5,385 nucleotides of DNA from an uncultured Prevotella sp. GTDB lineage: Bacteria; Bacteroidota; Bacteroidia; Bacteroidales; Bacteroidaceae. The notes under the pieces are model-generated. The model had not been told where the DNA came from and did no database searches. It saw only the letters and a program-made list of their open reading frames with translations. Where the stretch lies: positions 1 through 5,385 of the forward strand of contig CAJPPF010000147.1 in NCBI GenBank assembly GCA_905372445.1, written 5' to 3'. The first letter of the stretch is position 1. Each line of letters opens with the position of its first letter. The position numbers were made by a program, and so were the translations under genes. Below, piece after piece: positions 1-5,306 of the stretch.

Positions 1-79
1 GCCTTCGATGAAACGCCAGCACATCTGCTCAACAATCGAACAAAATCAGCCAAGGGTTCTAATGACCAGTTTGGGATAA
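1..79 (+). repeat. Left copy of terminal inverted repeat (REP-like family)
   Basis: Bases 1-55 are the exact reverse complement of 5331-5385. The match then breaks at base 56 but continues at 17 of 24 positions to the shared end GGGATAA at 73-79. Bases 23-79 also resemble 4602-4657, sharing ATCTGCTC, AATC, AAATCA and TTTGGGATAA, so this is one member of a dispersed family with at least three copies here. No coding sequence or transposase accompanies it. It is probably a non-autonomous intergenic repeat, not an insertion-sequence end. Confidence 0.9.
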
Positions 80-106
80 AGGAGCCACAGCGCTCCTTTA
101 TTTTTT
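76..106 (+). terminator. Rho-independent terminator next to the left repeat
   Basis: ATAAAGGAGC (76-85) pairs perfectly with GCTCCTTTAT (92-101) around a 6-base loop and is followed by a run of T to 106. It has the form of an intrinsic terminator for a + strand gene lying outside the window to the left. The first bases of the stem are the conserved end of the terminal repeat. The A-rich start of the stem gives only a weak signal in the other direction. Confidence 0.75.
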
Positions 107-220
107 CACCTTAAATCAAGCAATTGTATTTTCCTTTACAAATTTTAATTTCTCCATGCAAAGTGTTTTCTGTCATCGTAATACAAAAATGAAAAAATCA
201 TTATTTATAACTATCTGATT

Positions 221-351
221 CACAACGCGTTGCAAGAACCACCGTTTTCAGTTTCAAGAACCGCCGTTTCTTGCGCCTAAAACCGTCGGTTCTTGCCTCT
301 CATTTCAGCGGTTCTTGAGCCAAGAAACGGCGGTTCTTGAAATCAGTTGTG
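221..351. repeat. Cluster of alternating 16-19 bp palindromic units
   Basis: Five related units with the core CAAGAACCGCCGTTTCTTG lie at 233-248 (+, variant CAAGAACCACCGTTTT), 255-273 (+), 279-295 (inverted, one base longer core), 306-317 (inverted, partial) and 321-339 (inverted). Unit 255-273 is an exact inverse of 321-339, and the match extends to 22 bases (252-273 against 321-342). Each full unit is itself a hairpin, with CAAGAA and TTCTTG arms around CCGCCGT. CACAAC (221-226) and GTTGTG (346-351) close the block, and a perfect 10-base palindrome, CAACGCGTTG, sits at 223-232. The whole could form a cruciform or structured RNA, or be a multi-site protein-binding region. The function is unknown; the spacing is too irregular for CRISPR. 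Confidence 0.85.
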
Positions 352-390
352 GCAGAATGATGAGACAGTATATGAAATTTAAGGACAAAA

Positions 391-432
391 AATCGGCACA
401 TGCAAAGAGAAAATCTTAGCTATGTGCCAATT
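391..432. repeat. Inverted repeat with 20-base loop
   Basis: AATCGGCACAT (391-401) pairs with ATGTGCCAATT (422-432) with one mismatch. The central seven pairs, GGCACAT with ATGTGCC, are perfect and the spacer is 20 bases. No T-run follows, so a terminator is unlikely. It could be an operator or a structured RNA element upstream of the 77-residue gene, or chance; nothing else ties it to a function. Confidence 0.4.
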
Positions 433-561
433 CAATCAGGCTCCGATCTTAGATAGAAACTTTGCCACTACCACTAATCAGCGAGTTTTTTTGTCTACCG
501 TCCCTTTTATATTGATAAAATGTTAAAAACATTGCACTACACAAAAATAATCAAACTGTCT

Positions 562-593
562 TTTGGAGAAATCAAAATAAAAGACTATCTTTG
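562..593 (+). promoter_or_regulatory. Bacteroidetes-type promoter of the small accessory operon
   Basis: TTTG at 562-565 and TATCTTTG at 586-593 match the Bacteroidetes -33 (TTTG) and -7 (TAnnTTTG) elements with a 20-base spacer, which is in the usual range. Transcription would start near 600, leaving a leader of about 40 bases. A small AT palindrome (TGATT, ATT, AATCA; 602-614) lies just downstream of the expected start and might be an operator, but this is speculative. Confidence 0.75.
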
Positions 594-640
594 TAATGTG
601 TTGATTATTAATCATTATATATTTTAAGGAGGCTTCTATT

Positions 641-874
641 ATGTGTATATTAAAAAGAATGCAGGAATTTGCTGCTAACGGTGCACGTGTCTTCGGTAAA
701 GCTTCTAAAAGACAATATCATTTCGAATCTGATGCGGTGAAAAGCATAAAGAAAGAGATGATGTCCGGCACATCAGGTCGTCACACTGATATTGAAAATC
801 GCATGAATGACAGGCGCAAAGTTGATGCTGATGTGCGTCGAAGTTTTAATAAACTTATTTTAAAGAATGGCTAA
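641..874 (+). CDS. Small basic protein of unknown function (77 aa)
   Basis: I do not recognise the family. The start is well supported: AAGGAGG at 626-632 is a strong ribosome-binding site 8 bases before ATG, which is unusual in a window where the other starts have weak ones, and a good promoter lies at 562-593. The protein has 18 Lys/Arg against 9 Asp/Glu, giving a net charge near +9, no membrane segment and no signal peptide. It looks largely helical, with a hydrophilic basic centre and the segment DVRRSFNKLIL near the C-terminus. Its last 8 bases overlap the start of the DUF2335-like gene (ATG at 867, TAA at 872), so the two are probably translationally coupled. A cytosolic partner or regulator of that membrane protein, or a nucleic-acid-binding protein, would fit the charge and context, but both are inference. 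The unit is AT-richer than the helicase operon downstream, which hints at acquired DNA. Confidence 0.72.
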   Translation: MCILKRMQEFAANGARVFGKASKRQYHFESDAVKSIKKEMMSGTSGRHTDIENRMNDRRKVDADVRRSFNKLILKNG

Positions 875-1301
875 GCAATCCATTAGCAGAAGAGAAACAC
901 AAGTCTCTATGGGAGATTCCATAGGGAAACAATTAGAACAGACCGTTTCAGTTGATGACAATTCTCTGCCGTCACCTCAGGAGTTGTAGGAATATCAGAA
1001 GATAGATCCTAATATTATTCCTTTCTTGATTCAAACCTCCATAAAAGAACAGAATCATCGGCATAATATGGATACCGAAAAAATGAAAATACTCAATCAC
1101 TCCGAACGTAAAAACTGGAGGATGAACTGGTGGGGAATGTTCTTTGCTTTTCTTTCTCTAATACTTTTCATAGGACTCGCAGCTTTAGCCTTGTATCTTG
1201 ACAAACAATGGTTTGCTGGTATTTTTGGAGTTGCGTCTATCCTGTCTGTTGTCTCTATATTCGTTGAAGCAGGCAAAGATTCTTCCAAAGAAAAGAAGTA
1301 A
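867..1301 (+). pseudogene. DUF2335-like two-helix membrane protein gene interrupted by TAG
   Basis: Reading from ATG 867 gives 40 residues (MAKQSISRRETQVSMG to SPQEL), then TAG at 987-989, then 103 more residues in the same frame to TAA at 1299-1301. The total of 144 codons is about the size I expect for a DUF2335 protein. The part after the stop starts EYQKIDPNIIPFLIQTS and includes EQNHRHNMDTEKMK, a polar charged stretch like that before the helices of DUF2335 proteins. Two hydrophobic helices follow at about residues 89-111 and 115-133, then a lysine-rich tail. The start overlaps the preceding stop by 8 bases (ATGGCTAA). The family's function is not established. The continuous frame and sensible sequence on both sides of the TAG argue for a recent nonsense change, a recoded amber codon or a base-call error. 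The family call is from memory of its pattern and is moderately sure; the interruption itself is read directly. Confidence 0.7.
1026..1301 (+). CDS. C-terminal open part of the DUF2335-like gene (91 aa if started at TTG)
   Basis: This is the part of the interrupted gene that an automatic caller would report. It starts at TTG 1026 and includes both membrane helices (about residues 36-58 and 62-80 of this fragment) and the Lys-rich end. The other usable start is ATG at 1068, giving 77 residues. Neither start has a purine-rich site in front of it, and conserved-looking coding sequence continues upstream to 990, so separate translation is doubtful. If reinitiation after the TAG does occur, the product would keep the membrane hairpin but lose the N-terminal 52 residues. 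Prefer the full 867-1301 interpretation. Confidence 0.35.
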   Translation: MIQTSIKEQNHRHNMDTEKMKILNHSERKNWRMNWWGMFFAFLSLILFIGLAALALYLDKQWFAGIFGVASILSVVSIFVEAGKDSSKEKK

Positions 1302-1363
1302 AACCAAAGGTTGACTGTTTAGTTTGCTTTTCACCATACACACAAAAACAATTGTATTTTCTA

Positions 1364-1403
1364 TTGGCGGTTACAAAATCAGTCTCTTTCTTGTAACCGT
1401 TAA
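1364..1403. repeat. Hairpin downstream of the DUF2335-like gene
   Basis: TTGGCGGTTACAA (1364-1376) pairs with TTGTAACCGTTAA (1391-1403): nine perfect central pairs plus two G-T pairs and two A-T pairs, with a 14-base loop. The following bases are ACCCAGTG, not a T-run, so it is not a standard intrinsic terminator. It may still stabilise the 3' end of the accessory transcript. Confidence 0.45.
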
Positions 1404-1573
1404 ACCCAGTGTAGTAATACCCAAACAAAGGGTGCACCGAAAGTTTCAGCCAAGGAAATCATAGAAAGATGCTATGAAACTCCGCTTTTACCACTTCTGC
1501 ATATATAAATCAAGAAGCATTGCTTTTGTTGAAGTTTTTTATGTCAATGTGATACGTTTCGTGTTTTATTGCG

Positions 1574-1581
1574 TAACTTTG
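1574..1581 (+). promoter_or_regulatory. deaD: Probable -7 element of the helicase operon
   Basis: TAACTTTG matches the Bacteroidetes TAnnTTTG -7 element and is followed by CA, exactly as in the promoter of the barrel gene on the other strand. The upstream element is poor: TGTG at 1548-1551, with a 22-base spacer. Transcription would begin near 1588, giving a very short leader of about 17 bases before ATG 1605. This placement argues against translation from the upstream TTG at 1569. Confidence 0.6.
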
Positions 1582-1604
1582 CAAACGAACATAAAGATAT
1601 ATAT

Positions 1605-3518
1605 ATGACATTTAAAGAACTTGGTGTATCCGAAGAGATACTAAACGCGATTGATGAACTCGGATTTGCCTATCCGATGCCAATCCAGGAGGCTGTGATT
1701 CCTTTCCTCCTTGAGAAGAAGGATAACCTTATAGCCTTGGCACAGACAGGAACGGGGAAGACTGCCGCGTATGGTATCCCGACCCTTCAGGGACTGGAGA
1801 ACATCTGTGATGCGCCTTCAGCACTGATCCTTTCACCAACACGAGAACTCTGTCTGCAGATTGCCGACGATCTCTCAGGATTCTCAAAATATATGCATGG
1901 CATACACGTGGTGCCTGTATATGGCGGTACCGGCATAGACCAGCAGATACGTGCGCTACGTCGTGGATGCCAGATTATCGTCGCTACGCCGGGTCGTCTC
2001 ATCGACCTGAAGAACCGCGGCTTCGCAAACTTAGAGAATGTGCGTACTATTGTGCTCGACGAAGCCGACGAGATGCTCAACATGGGATTTCAGGAGAGCA
2101 TCACCGAAATTATGGAGTCGCTGCCTGCCGACTGCCGTAAGCTATTGTTCTCAGCTACTATGGGACGTGAAGTCGAGAAGGTGGCAAAGAACTATATCAG
2201 CGATCATGAAGAAATTGTAGTAGGCTCACGCAACGAAGGTGCGGAGAATGTGAACCATGTCTACTACCTCGTTCATGCCAAGGATAAATACCTCGCACTG
2301 AAACGTATTGTCGATTTCTATCCGAAAATCTACGGAATAGTGTTCTGCCGCACCAAACTTGAGACACAGGAGGTGGCAGACAAACTCATAAAGGACGGCT
2401 ATAATGCCGAGTCGCTCCACGGTGACCTGTCGCAACCACAGCGCGACCAGACGATGCAGAAGTTCCGCCGTCACACCATACAATTGCTCGTTGCTACTGA
2501 CGTTGCGGCACGCGGACTCGATGTGAACGACCTCACTCACGTGATCAACTACGGTATGCCTGACGACACGGAGTCGTATACTCACCGTTCGGGACGTACC
2601 GGTCGCGCAGGAAAGAAAGGGACATCGATCTCTATCATACACACGAAAGAGAAGTTTAAGGTGCATAATGTAGAGAAGATAATAGGAAAGAAATTCGTCG
2701 ACGGAGACCTTCCTACTCCTCAGGAGATATGTACCAAGCAATTGTACAAAAGCATGGACGACATCATGAAAATGGATGTCGATGAAGAGCAGATAGCTCC
2801 GTTCATGGACGAGATATCTCGCCACTTTGAATATGCAGACAAGGAAGACATCATAAAGAAAATTGTCAGCATGACATTCGGGCGTTTCCTCGATTACTAT
2901 GCTAAGGCGCCTGTCATCGAGAAACCTAAGACCGGGCGTGCGGAGCGCAGTGGCGGGCGTGGAGAAAAGAAGTCGGCACGCTCTGTGGAGGCTGGCTACG
3001 AGCGGCTGTTCATCAACCTTGGAAAGGACAACGGTTTCTATCCGGGCGAGGTGATGCAGTTTCTCAACAAGCACCTCGGCGGACGCCAGAGAGTGGGGCA
3101 TATCGACCTATACGGCAAATTTGCATATATAGAGATACCGAAAGACGATGCTGAGAACGTGATGGCGTCGATCAACGGGACATTCTACCGTGGTATAGAG
3201 GTACGTTGCAACCCAAGTGAGGACAAGTCTGCTGCCCCGGAGAAAGCATCGCGACGCTCACGTTCCGACGAAAGAGGCGGCGGACGTCAGTCGAGAGGCA
3301 GCGGACGCAGTAAGCGCGAGGAGCGTTATGAGGGTTCCGACAAACGTCGTGCTGCATTCTCTGCTATGGCTGATGCTACATCGGCACGTCGCGGACGCCG
3401 TGGTGCTGCCCGTCAGGAGAAACAGGAAGACAGCGGCGACTGGCGACAATTCTTCCGTGGAAGTGAACCGGACTTCACCGAAGAGGGTTGGGCACGCCGC
3501 AAGCCAAAGAAGAAATAA
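1605..3518 (+). CDS. deaD: DEAD-box ATP-dependent RNA helicase, DeaD/CsdA type (637 aa)
   Basis: It unwinds or remodels RNA duplexes using ATP in the cytoplasm; DeaD/CsdA relatives act in ribosome assembly, mRNA decay and cold adaptation. All core motifs are present: Q motif FAYPMPIQ (21-28), Walker A AQTGTGKT (46-53), PTREL (78-82), GG (107-108), TPGR (128-131), DEAD (152-155), SAT (183-185), VFCRTK (246-251), ATDVAARGLD (297-306) and HRSGRTGR (327-334). A basic linker (about 437-463) leads to a DbpA-like RNA-binding domain (about 465-537), followed by an Arg/Gly/Ser-rich tail (about 541-609) and a Lys-rich end. This layout separates it from RhlE-type helicases, which lack the DbpA-like domain. 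ATG 1605 is chosen over TTG 1569 because a -7 promoter element lies at 1574-1581 and the protein then begins MTFKELGVSEE, as is usual for the family. The ribosome-binding site is weak. The J-domain gene follows after 50 bases, probably in the same operon. The exact orthologue name is less certain than the family. Confidence 0.96.
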   Translation: MTFKELGVSEEILNAIDELGFAYPMPIQEAVIPFLLEKKDNLIALAQTGTGKTAAYGIPTLQGLENICDAPSALILSPTRELCLQIADDLSGFSKYMHGIHVVPVYGGTGIDQQIRALRRGCQIIVATPGRLIDLKNRGFANLENVRTIVLDEADEMLNMGFQESITEIMESLPADCRKLLFSATMGREVEKVAKNYISDHEEIVVGSRNEGAENVNHVYYLVHAKDKYLALKRIVDFYPKIYGIVFCRTKLETQEVADKLIKDGYNAESLHGDLSQPQRDQTMQKFRRHTIQLLVATDVAARGLDVNDLTHVINYGMPDDTESYTHRSGRTGRAGKKGTSISIIHTKEKFKVHNVEKIIGKKFVDGDLPTPQEICTKQLYKSMDDIMKMDVDEEQIAPFMDEISRHFEYADKEDIIKKIVSMTFGRFLDYYAKAPVIEKPKTGRAERSGGRGEKKSARSVEAGYERLFINLGKDNGFYPGEVMQFLNKHLGGRQRVGHIDLYGKFAYIEIPKDDAENVMASINGTFYRGIEVRCNPSEDKSAAPEKASRRSRSDERGGGRQSRGSGRSKREERYEGSDKRRAAFSAMADATSARRGRRGAARQEKQEDSGDWRQFFRGSEPDFTEEGWARRKPKKK

Positions 3519-3568
3519 GGAATAGCAGTTGCCGTAGCAGGAATTATTATTTGTAAGCAGAGAAGAAA

Positions 3569-4366
3569 ATGTATAAGTTGCTTTTAGCAATACTCGGGTA
3601 CTACCTCTCAAATAGTTTCTGGGGAGCGATAGTAGGATTCTTGATTGGTTATATGCTTGACGAACGTTCCGGCAGTGACAACGCCAAGCAGGACACCGAT
3701 TCTGCTCAACGTGGCTATGCCTACAACCGTAAGAAGAGCGGTGAAGCCTATCAGAATCAGGGCAGACTGATGTTTCTCGATGCGCTGCTCGAACTGTCGG
3801 CACACATCATTCAGGCTGACGGAAGGATAATGCACTCGGAGATGGAGACCGTGCGCGAATTTCTGCGACAGTCGTTCGGACCACAGACAATGGAGGCGTG
3901 CAACAAGCGATTGCTCACAATATTTCAAGAGCGCAAGAGCTTGTCGGAGAAACAGTCGTGGCAGCGAGTATACAATTCCTGCCAGACGCTGCGAATGTCG
4001 ATGAACCAAGAGACCTGCCTCCAGCTAATGGCTTACCTTGCCGAGATAGCCAAGGCGGACGGAAAGATAGGCAATGAGGAGATGACGGCTATGCTCAACA
4101 TAGCCTCTGCGCTTGGACTAAGTCCGTCGGTGGTCGACCAGTTGCTGTCGTTGGGTGGCAAGTCGATGGAAGACGCTTACAGAGTGCTTGGCATCAGACC
4201 TGATGCGAGCGACGACGAGGTGCGTCGTGCCTATCGTAAAATGGCACTGCAGTATCATCCCGACCGCGTGGCAATGCTCGGCGACGACATCCACGAGTCA
4301 GCCACAAGGAAGTTTCAGGAGATAAACGACGCAAAGGAGAGGATATTCAAGCAGCGCGGACTATGA
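3569..4366 (+). CDS. djlA: DjlA-like membrane-anchored TerB/J-domain co-chaperone (265 aa)
   Basis: J-domain proteins stimulate the ATPase of DnaK (Hsp70). This one has the DjlA layout and almost the same length as E. coli DjlA (about 270 residues). A hydrophobic N-terminal segment with glycines (about 2-30) probably anchors it in the inner membrane. A polar linker (31-66) is followed by a TerB-like helical domain (about 67-194) with two similar acidic motifs, QADGRIMHSE (82-91) and KADGKIGNEE (162-171). The C-terminal J domain (about 202-265) carries the essential HPD triad at 230-232 and a QEIN-AKE helix near the end. AGAGAAG at 3560-3566 is a modest ribosome-binding site. It lies 50 bases after the helicase stop with no terminator between them, so co-transcription is likely. 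The gene stops with TGA just before a strong terminator. The domain architecture is certain; equivalence to DjlA in function is inferred. Confidence 0.9.
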   Translation: MYKLLLAILGYYLSNSFWGAIVGFLIGYMLDERSGSDNAKQDTDSAQRGYAYNRKKSGEAYQNQGRLMFLDALLELSAHIIQADGRIMHSEMETVREFLRQSFGPQTMEACNKRLLTIFQERKSLSEKQSWQRVYNSCQTLRMSMNQETCLQLMAYLAEIAKADGKIGNEEMTAMLNIASALGLSPSVVDQLLSLGGKSMEDAYRVLGIRPDASDDEVRRAYRKMALQYHPDRVAMLGDDIHESATRKFQEINDAKERIFKQRGL

Positions 4367-4410
4367 CGACCACTGCTGTATCTATATCATATATATAAGG
4401 TATATAAAAG

Positions 4411-4452
4411 CAATAATCCCCGGACAGAAGACCGTCCGGGGATTGTTGTTTT
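4411..4452 (+). terminator. Strong intrinsic terminator of the helicase/J-domain operon
   Basis: CAATAATCCCCGGAC (4411-4425) pairs with GTCCGGGGATTGTTG (4434-4448), a 15-pair stem with one G-T pair and an 8-base loop, followed by TTTT at 4449-4452. It lies 45 bases after the J-domain gene stop. In the reverse direction the stem is followed by CTTTTATA, so it may also work weakly for minus-strand transcription from the barrel gene. Confidence 0.85.
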
Positions 4453-4459
4453 GCATAAC

Positions 4460-4657
4460 CCCAAAACGGTCAATAGACCGCGGTGTAGTTTTATTATCAA
4501 AGAAGCAAGAGCTTTCCTACTGCTTTCGCCCGCTTGTGTGGCATATTAGCAGCCTTATTACCTTGACGTAGCCCGCTACGCCCGCGGTAACAAGACTGCT
4601 AATCTGCTCCGTAATCAGACGAAATCACTTAGGAATCTATTGACCGTTTTGGGATAA
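4460..4657. repeat. Composite palindromic intergenic repeat (BIME/REP-like)
   Basis: The element has nested symmetry. The outer arms CCCAAAACGGTCAATAGA (4460-4477) and 4636-4653 are exact 18-base inverses. Inner arms 4545-4562 and 4586-4603 match at 16 of 18 positions. The centre CGTAG-CCCG-CTACG (4567-4580) is a small hairpin. The sequence between outer and inner arms also matches in reverse (for example CGAAA and TAGGAA in both halves), so two inverted half-units of the same repeat face each other, the left half having about 35 extra bases. The right half (4602-4657) is related to the terminal repeats. It sits between two convergent genes right after a terminator, a typical place for such elements. 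No reading frame is supported inside it. Confidence 0.88.
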
Positions 4658-4683
4658 ATAGCGTTTGTTTTACTATGTATGCC

Positions 4684-4699
4684 CTCCCTTTAGTGGGAG
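4684..4699 (-). terminator. Possible weak 3' hairpin of the barrel gene
   Basis: CTCCC (4684-4688) pairs with GGGAG (4695-4699) around a 6-base loop, 20 bases after the stop of the minus-strand barrel gene. On that strand the hairpin is followed by GGCATACATAG, without a T-run, so it is at best a weak terminator. Readthrough into the repeat element and the facing terminator is possible. Confidence 0.3.
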
Positions 4700-4718
4700 A
4701 ATCGTTGTAAATGGCAGA

Positions 4719-5165
4719 TTAGATACCGATGTTCACACCGAGTGCGAAGAATGTATCGTCAGCACCATTGACCCACTGATACTTGCACTCAGCGAAGATA
4801 CCTACTGCACTTGTCAGCTCATATTTAACGCCACCACCAAGGTTTACACCAATCTTTGTTGTTGAACCGAAACCCTTAACACCCCAGTTGCACAGTGAAA
4901 GACCGGCAAGTGGATATACCTGGAAGTCCTCAGCAACATCGAAGTTGTAGTGGAAGTCAGCGTCGATAGTCCACACATGACCATTCTTAACAAAATAGTA
5001 GTTAAAGCTCGGAGCGAAATCAATTTCCTTTACAATCCCCGTTGTCAGACCAACACCGAGACCGAAATCGCCACGTAGATCACCCTTGATGTCAACACTC
5101 TGAATCTGTGCAGACGCTGCAATTGTCATTACAGCGAGTGTAAGAGTTACAAAAATTTTCTTCAT
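4719..5165 (-). CDS. Small secreted outer-membrane beta-barrel protein (148 aa)
   Basis: The N-terminus MKKIFVTLTLAVMTIAASAQ is a clear Sec signal peptide with predicted cleavage after ASA (residue 19), leaving a mature protein of about 129 residues that starts with Gln. The mature part alternates polar and hydrophobic residues in strands separated by short turns, and is rich in Gly and aromatic residues (for example GDFGLGVGLTTG, FAPSFNYYFV, DADFHYNF, IGVNLGGGVKYEL, GIFAECKYQW). It ends with a strand, FALGVNIGI. This fits a small, roughly eight-stranded OmpX/OmpA-like barrel common in Bacteroidetes; the exact subfamily and ligand are unknown. The terminal residue is Ile, not the common Phe. 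AAGAGAA lies 5 bases before the ATG. The gene has its own promoter at 5246-5276 and converges with the helicase operon, so it is an independent unit. Confidence 0.88.
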   Translation of the reverse strand: MKKIFVTLTLAVMTIAASAQIQSVDIKGDLRGDFGLGVGLTTGIVKEIDFAPSFNYYFVKNGHVWTIDADFHYNFDVAEDFQVYPLAGLSLCNWGVKGFGSTTKIGVNLGGGVKYELTSAVGIFAECKYQWVNGADDTFFALGVNIGI

Positions 5166-5245
5166 AATTTTCTCTTATATTAAAATAACGTGATTTTATC
5201 AGTTTGTCCTTGTGTCACGAATATATACCTAAACAAATAACAGTG

Positions 5246-5276
5246 CAAAGTTATGCCTTTTATCTGAGACTGCAAA
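5246..5276 (-). promoter_or_regulatory. Bacteroidetes-type promoter of the barrel gene
   Basis: On the minus strand, TTTG (5276-5273) and TAACTTTG (5253-5246) are separated by 19 bases, a good match to the Bacteroidetes -33/-7 consensus. Transcription would start near 5239, giving a leader of about 73 bases before the ATG at 5165. The -7 octamer plus the following CA is identical to that of the helicase promoter on the other strand. Confidence 0.8.
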
Positions 5277-5306
5277 GTAAATACTCACTTTTTTCATTTC
5301 ATACCA

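Larger units (their letters stand above)
107..561. other. Non-coding stretch with palindrome cluster
   Basis: No plausible gene is visible on either strand. The stretch is AT-rich apart from the GC-richer palindrome cluster at 221-351 and contains a second inverted repeat at 391-432. A short T-run at 487-493 has no GC-rich stem before it, so it is not called a terminator. The right end passes into the promoter of the 77-residue gene. Confidence 0.6.
1302..1604. other. Non-coding gap between accessory unit and helicase operon
   Basis: No gene is supported on either strand. The stretch holds the hairpin at 1364-1403, a perfect 8-base palindrome GGTGCACC at 1431-1438, a short CATAG/CTATG hairpin around 1460-1480, and the helicase promoter at its right end. 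No clear T-tailed terminator for the accessory unit was found. Confidence 0.6.

Noticed and set aside
221..351. CRISPR array
   Set aside because: The units alternate in orientation, vary in length and are separated by short irregular gaps; there are no regular 30-40-base spacers and no cas genes.
480..500. Terminator at the T-run 487-493
   Set aside because: No GC-rich stem precedes the T-run.
1255..1437. Minus-strand 60-codon frame after the DUF2335-like gene
   Set aside because: It overlaps the end of that gene, has no promoter or ribosome-binding site and no recognisable features.
2226..3101. Long open frame of 291 codons on the minus strand
   Set aside because: It lies wholly inside the helicase gene, whose motifs are unambiguous. 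The minus-strand protein shows no recognisable domain and has no promoter or ribosome-binding site; it is a codon-bias shadow.
3217..3525. Plus-strand 102-codon frame overlapping the helicase C-terminal tail
   Set aside because: It lies in another frame of the arginine-rich tail, with biased composition and no ribosome-binding site.
3258..3803. Minus-strand frame of 181 codons across the helicase/J-domain junction
   Set aside because: It is antisense to two well-supported genes, has low-complexity composition from the arginine-rich tail region, and has no start signals.
4665..4865. Plus-strand 66-codon frame over the barrel gene 3' end
   Set aside because: It is antisense to the signal-peptide-bearing barrel gene and has no start signals or recognisable domain.
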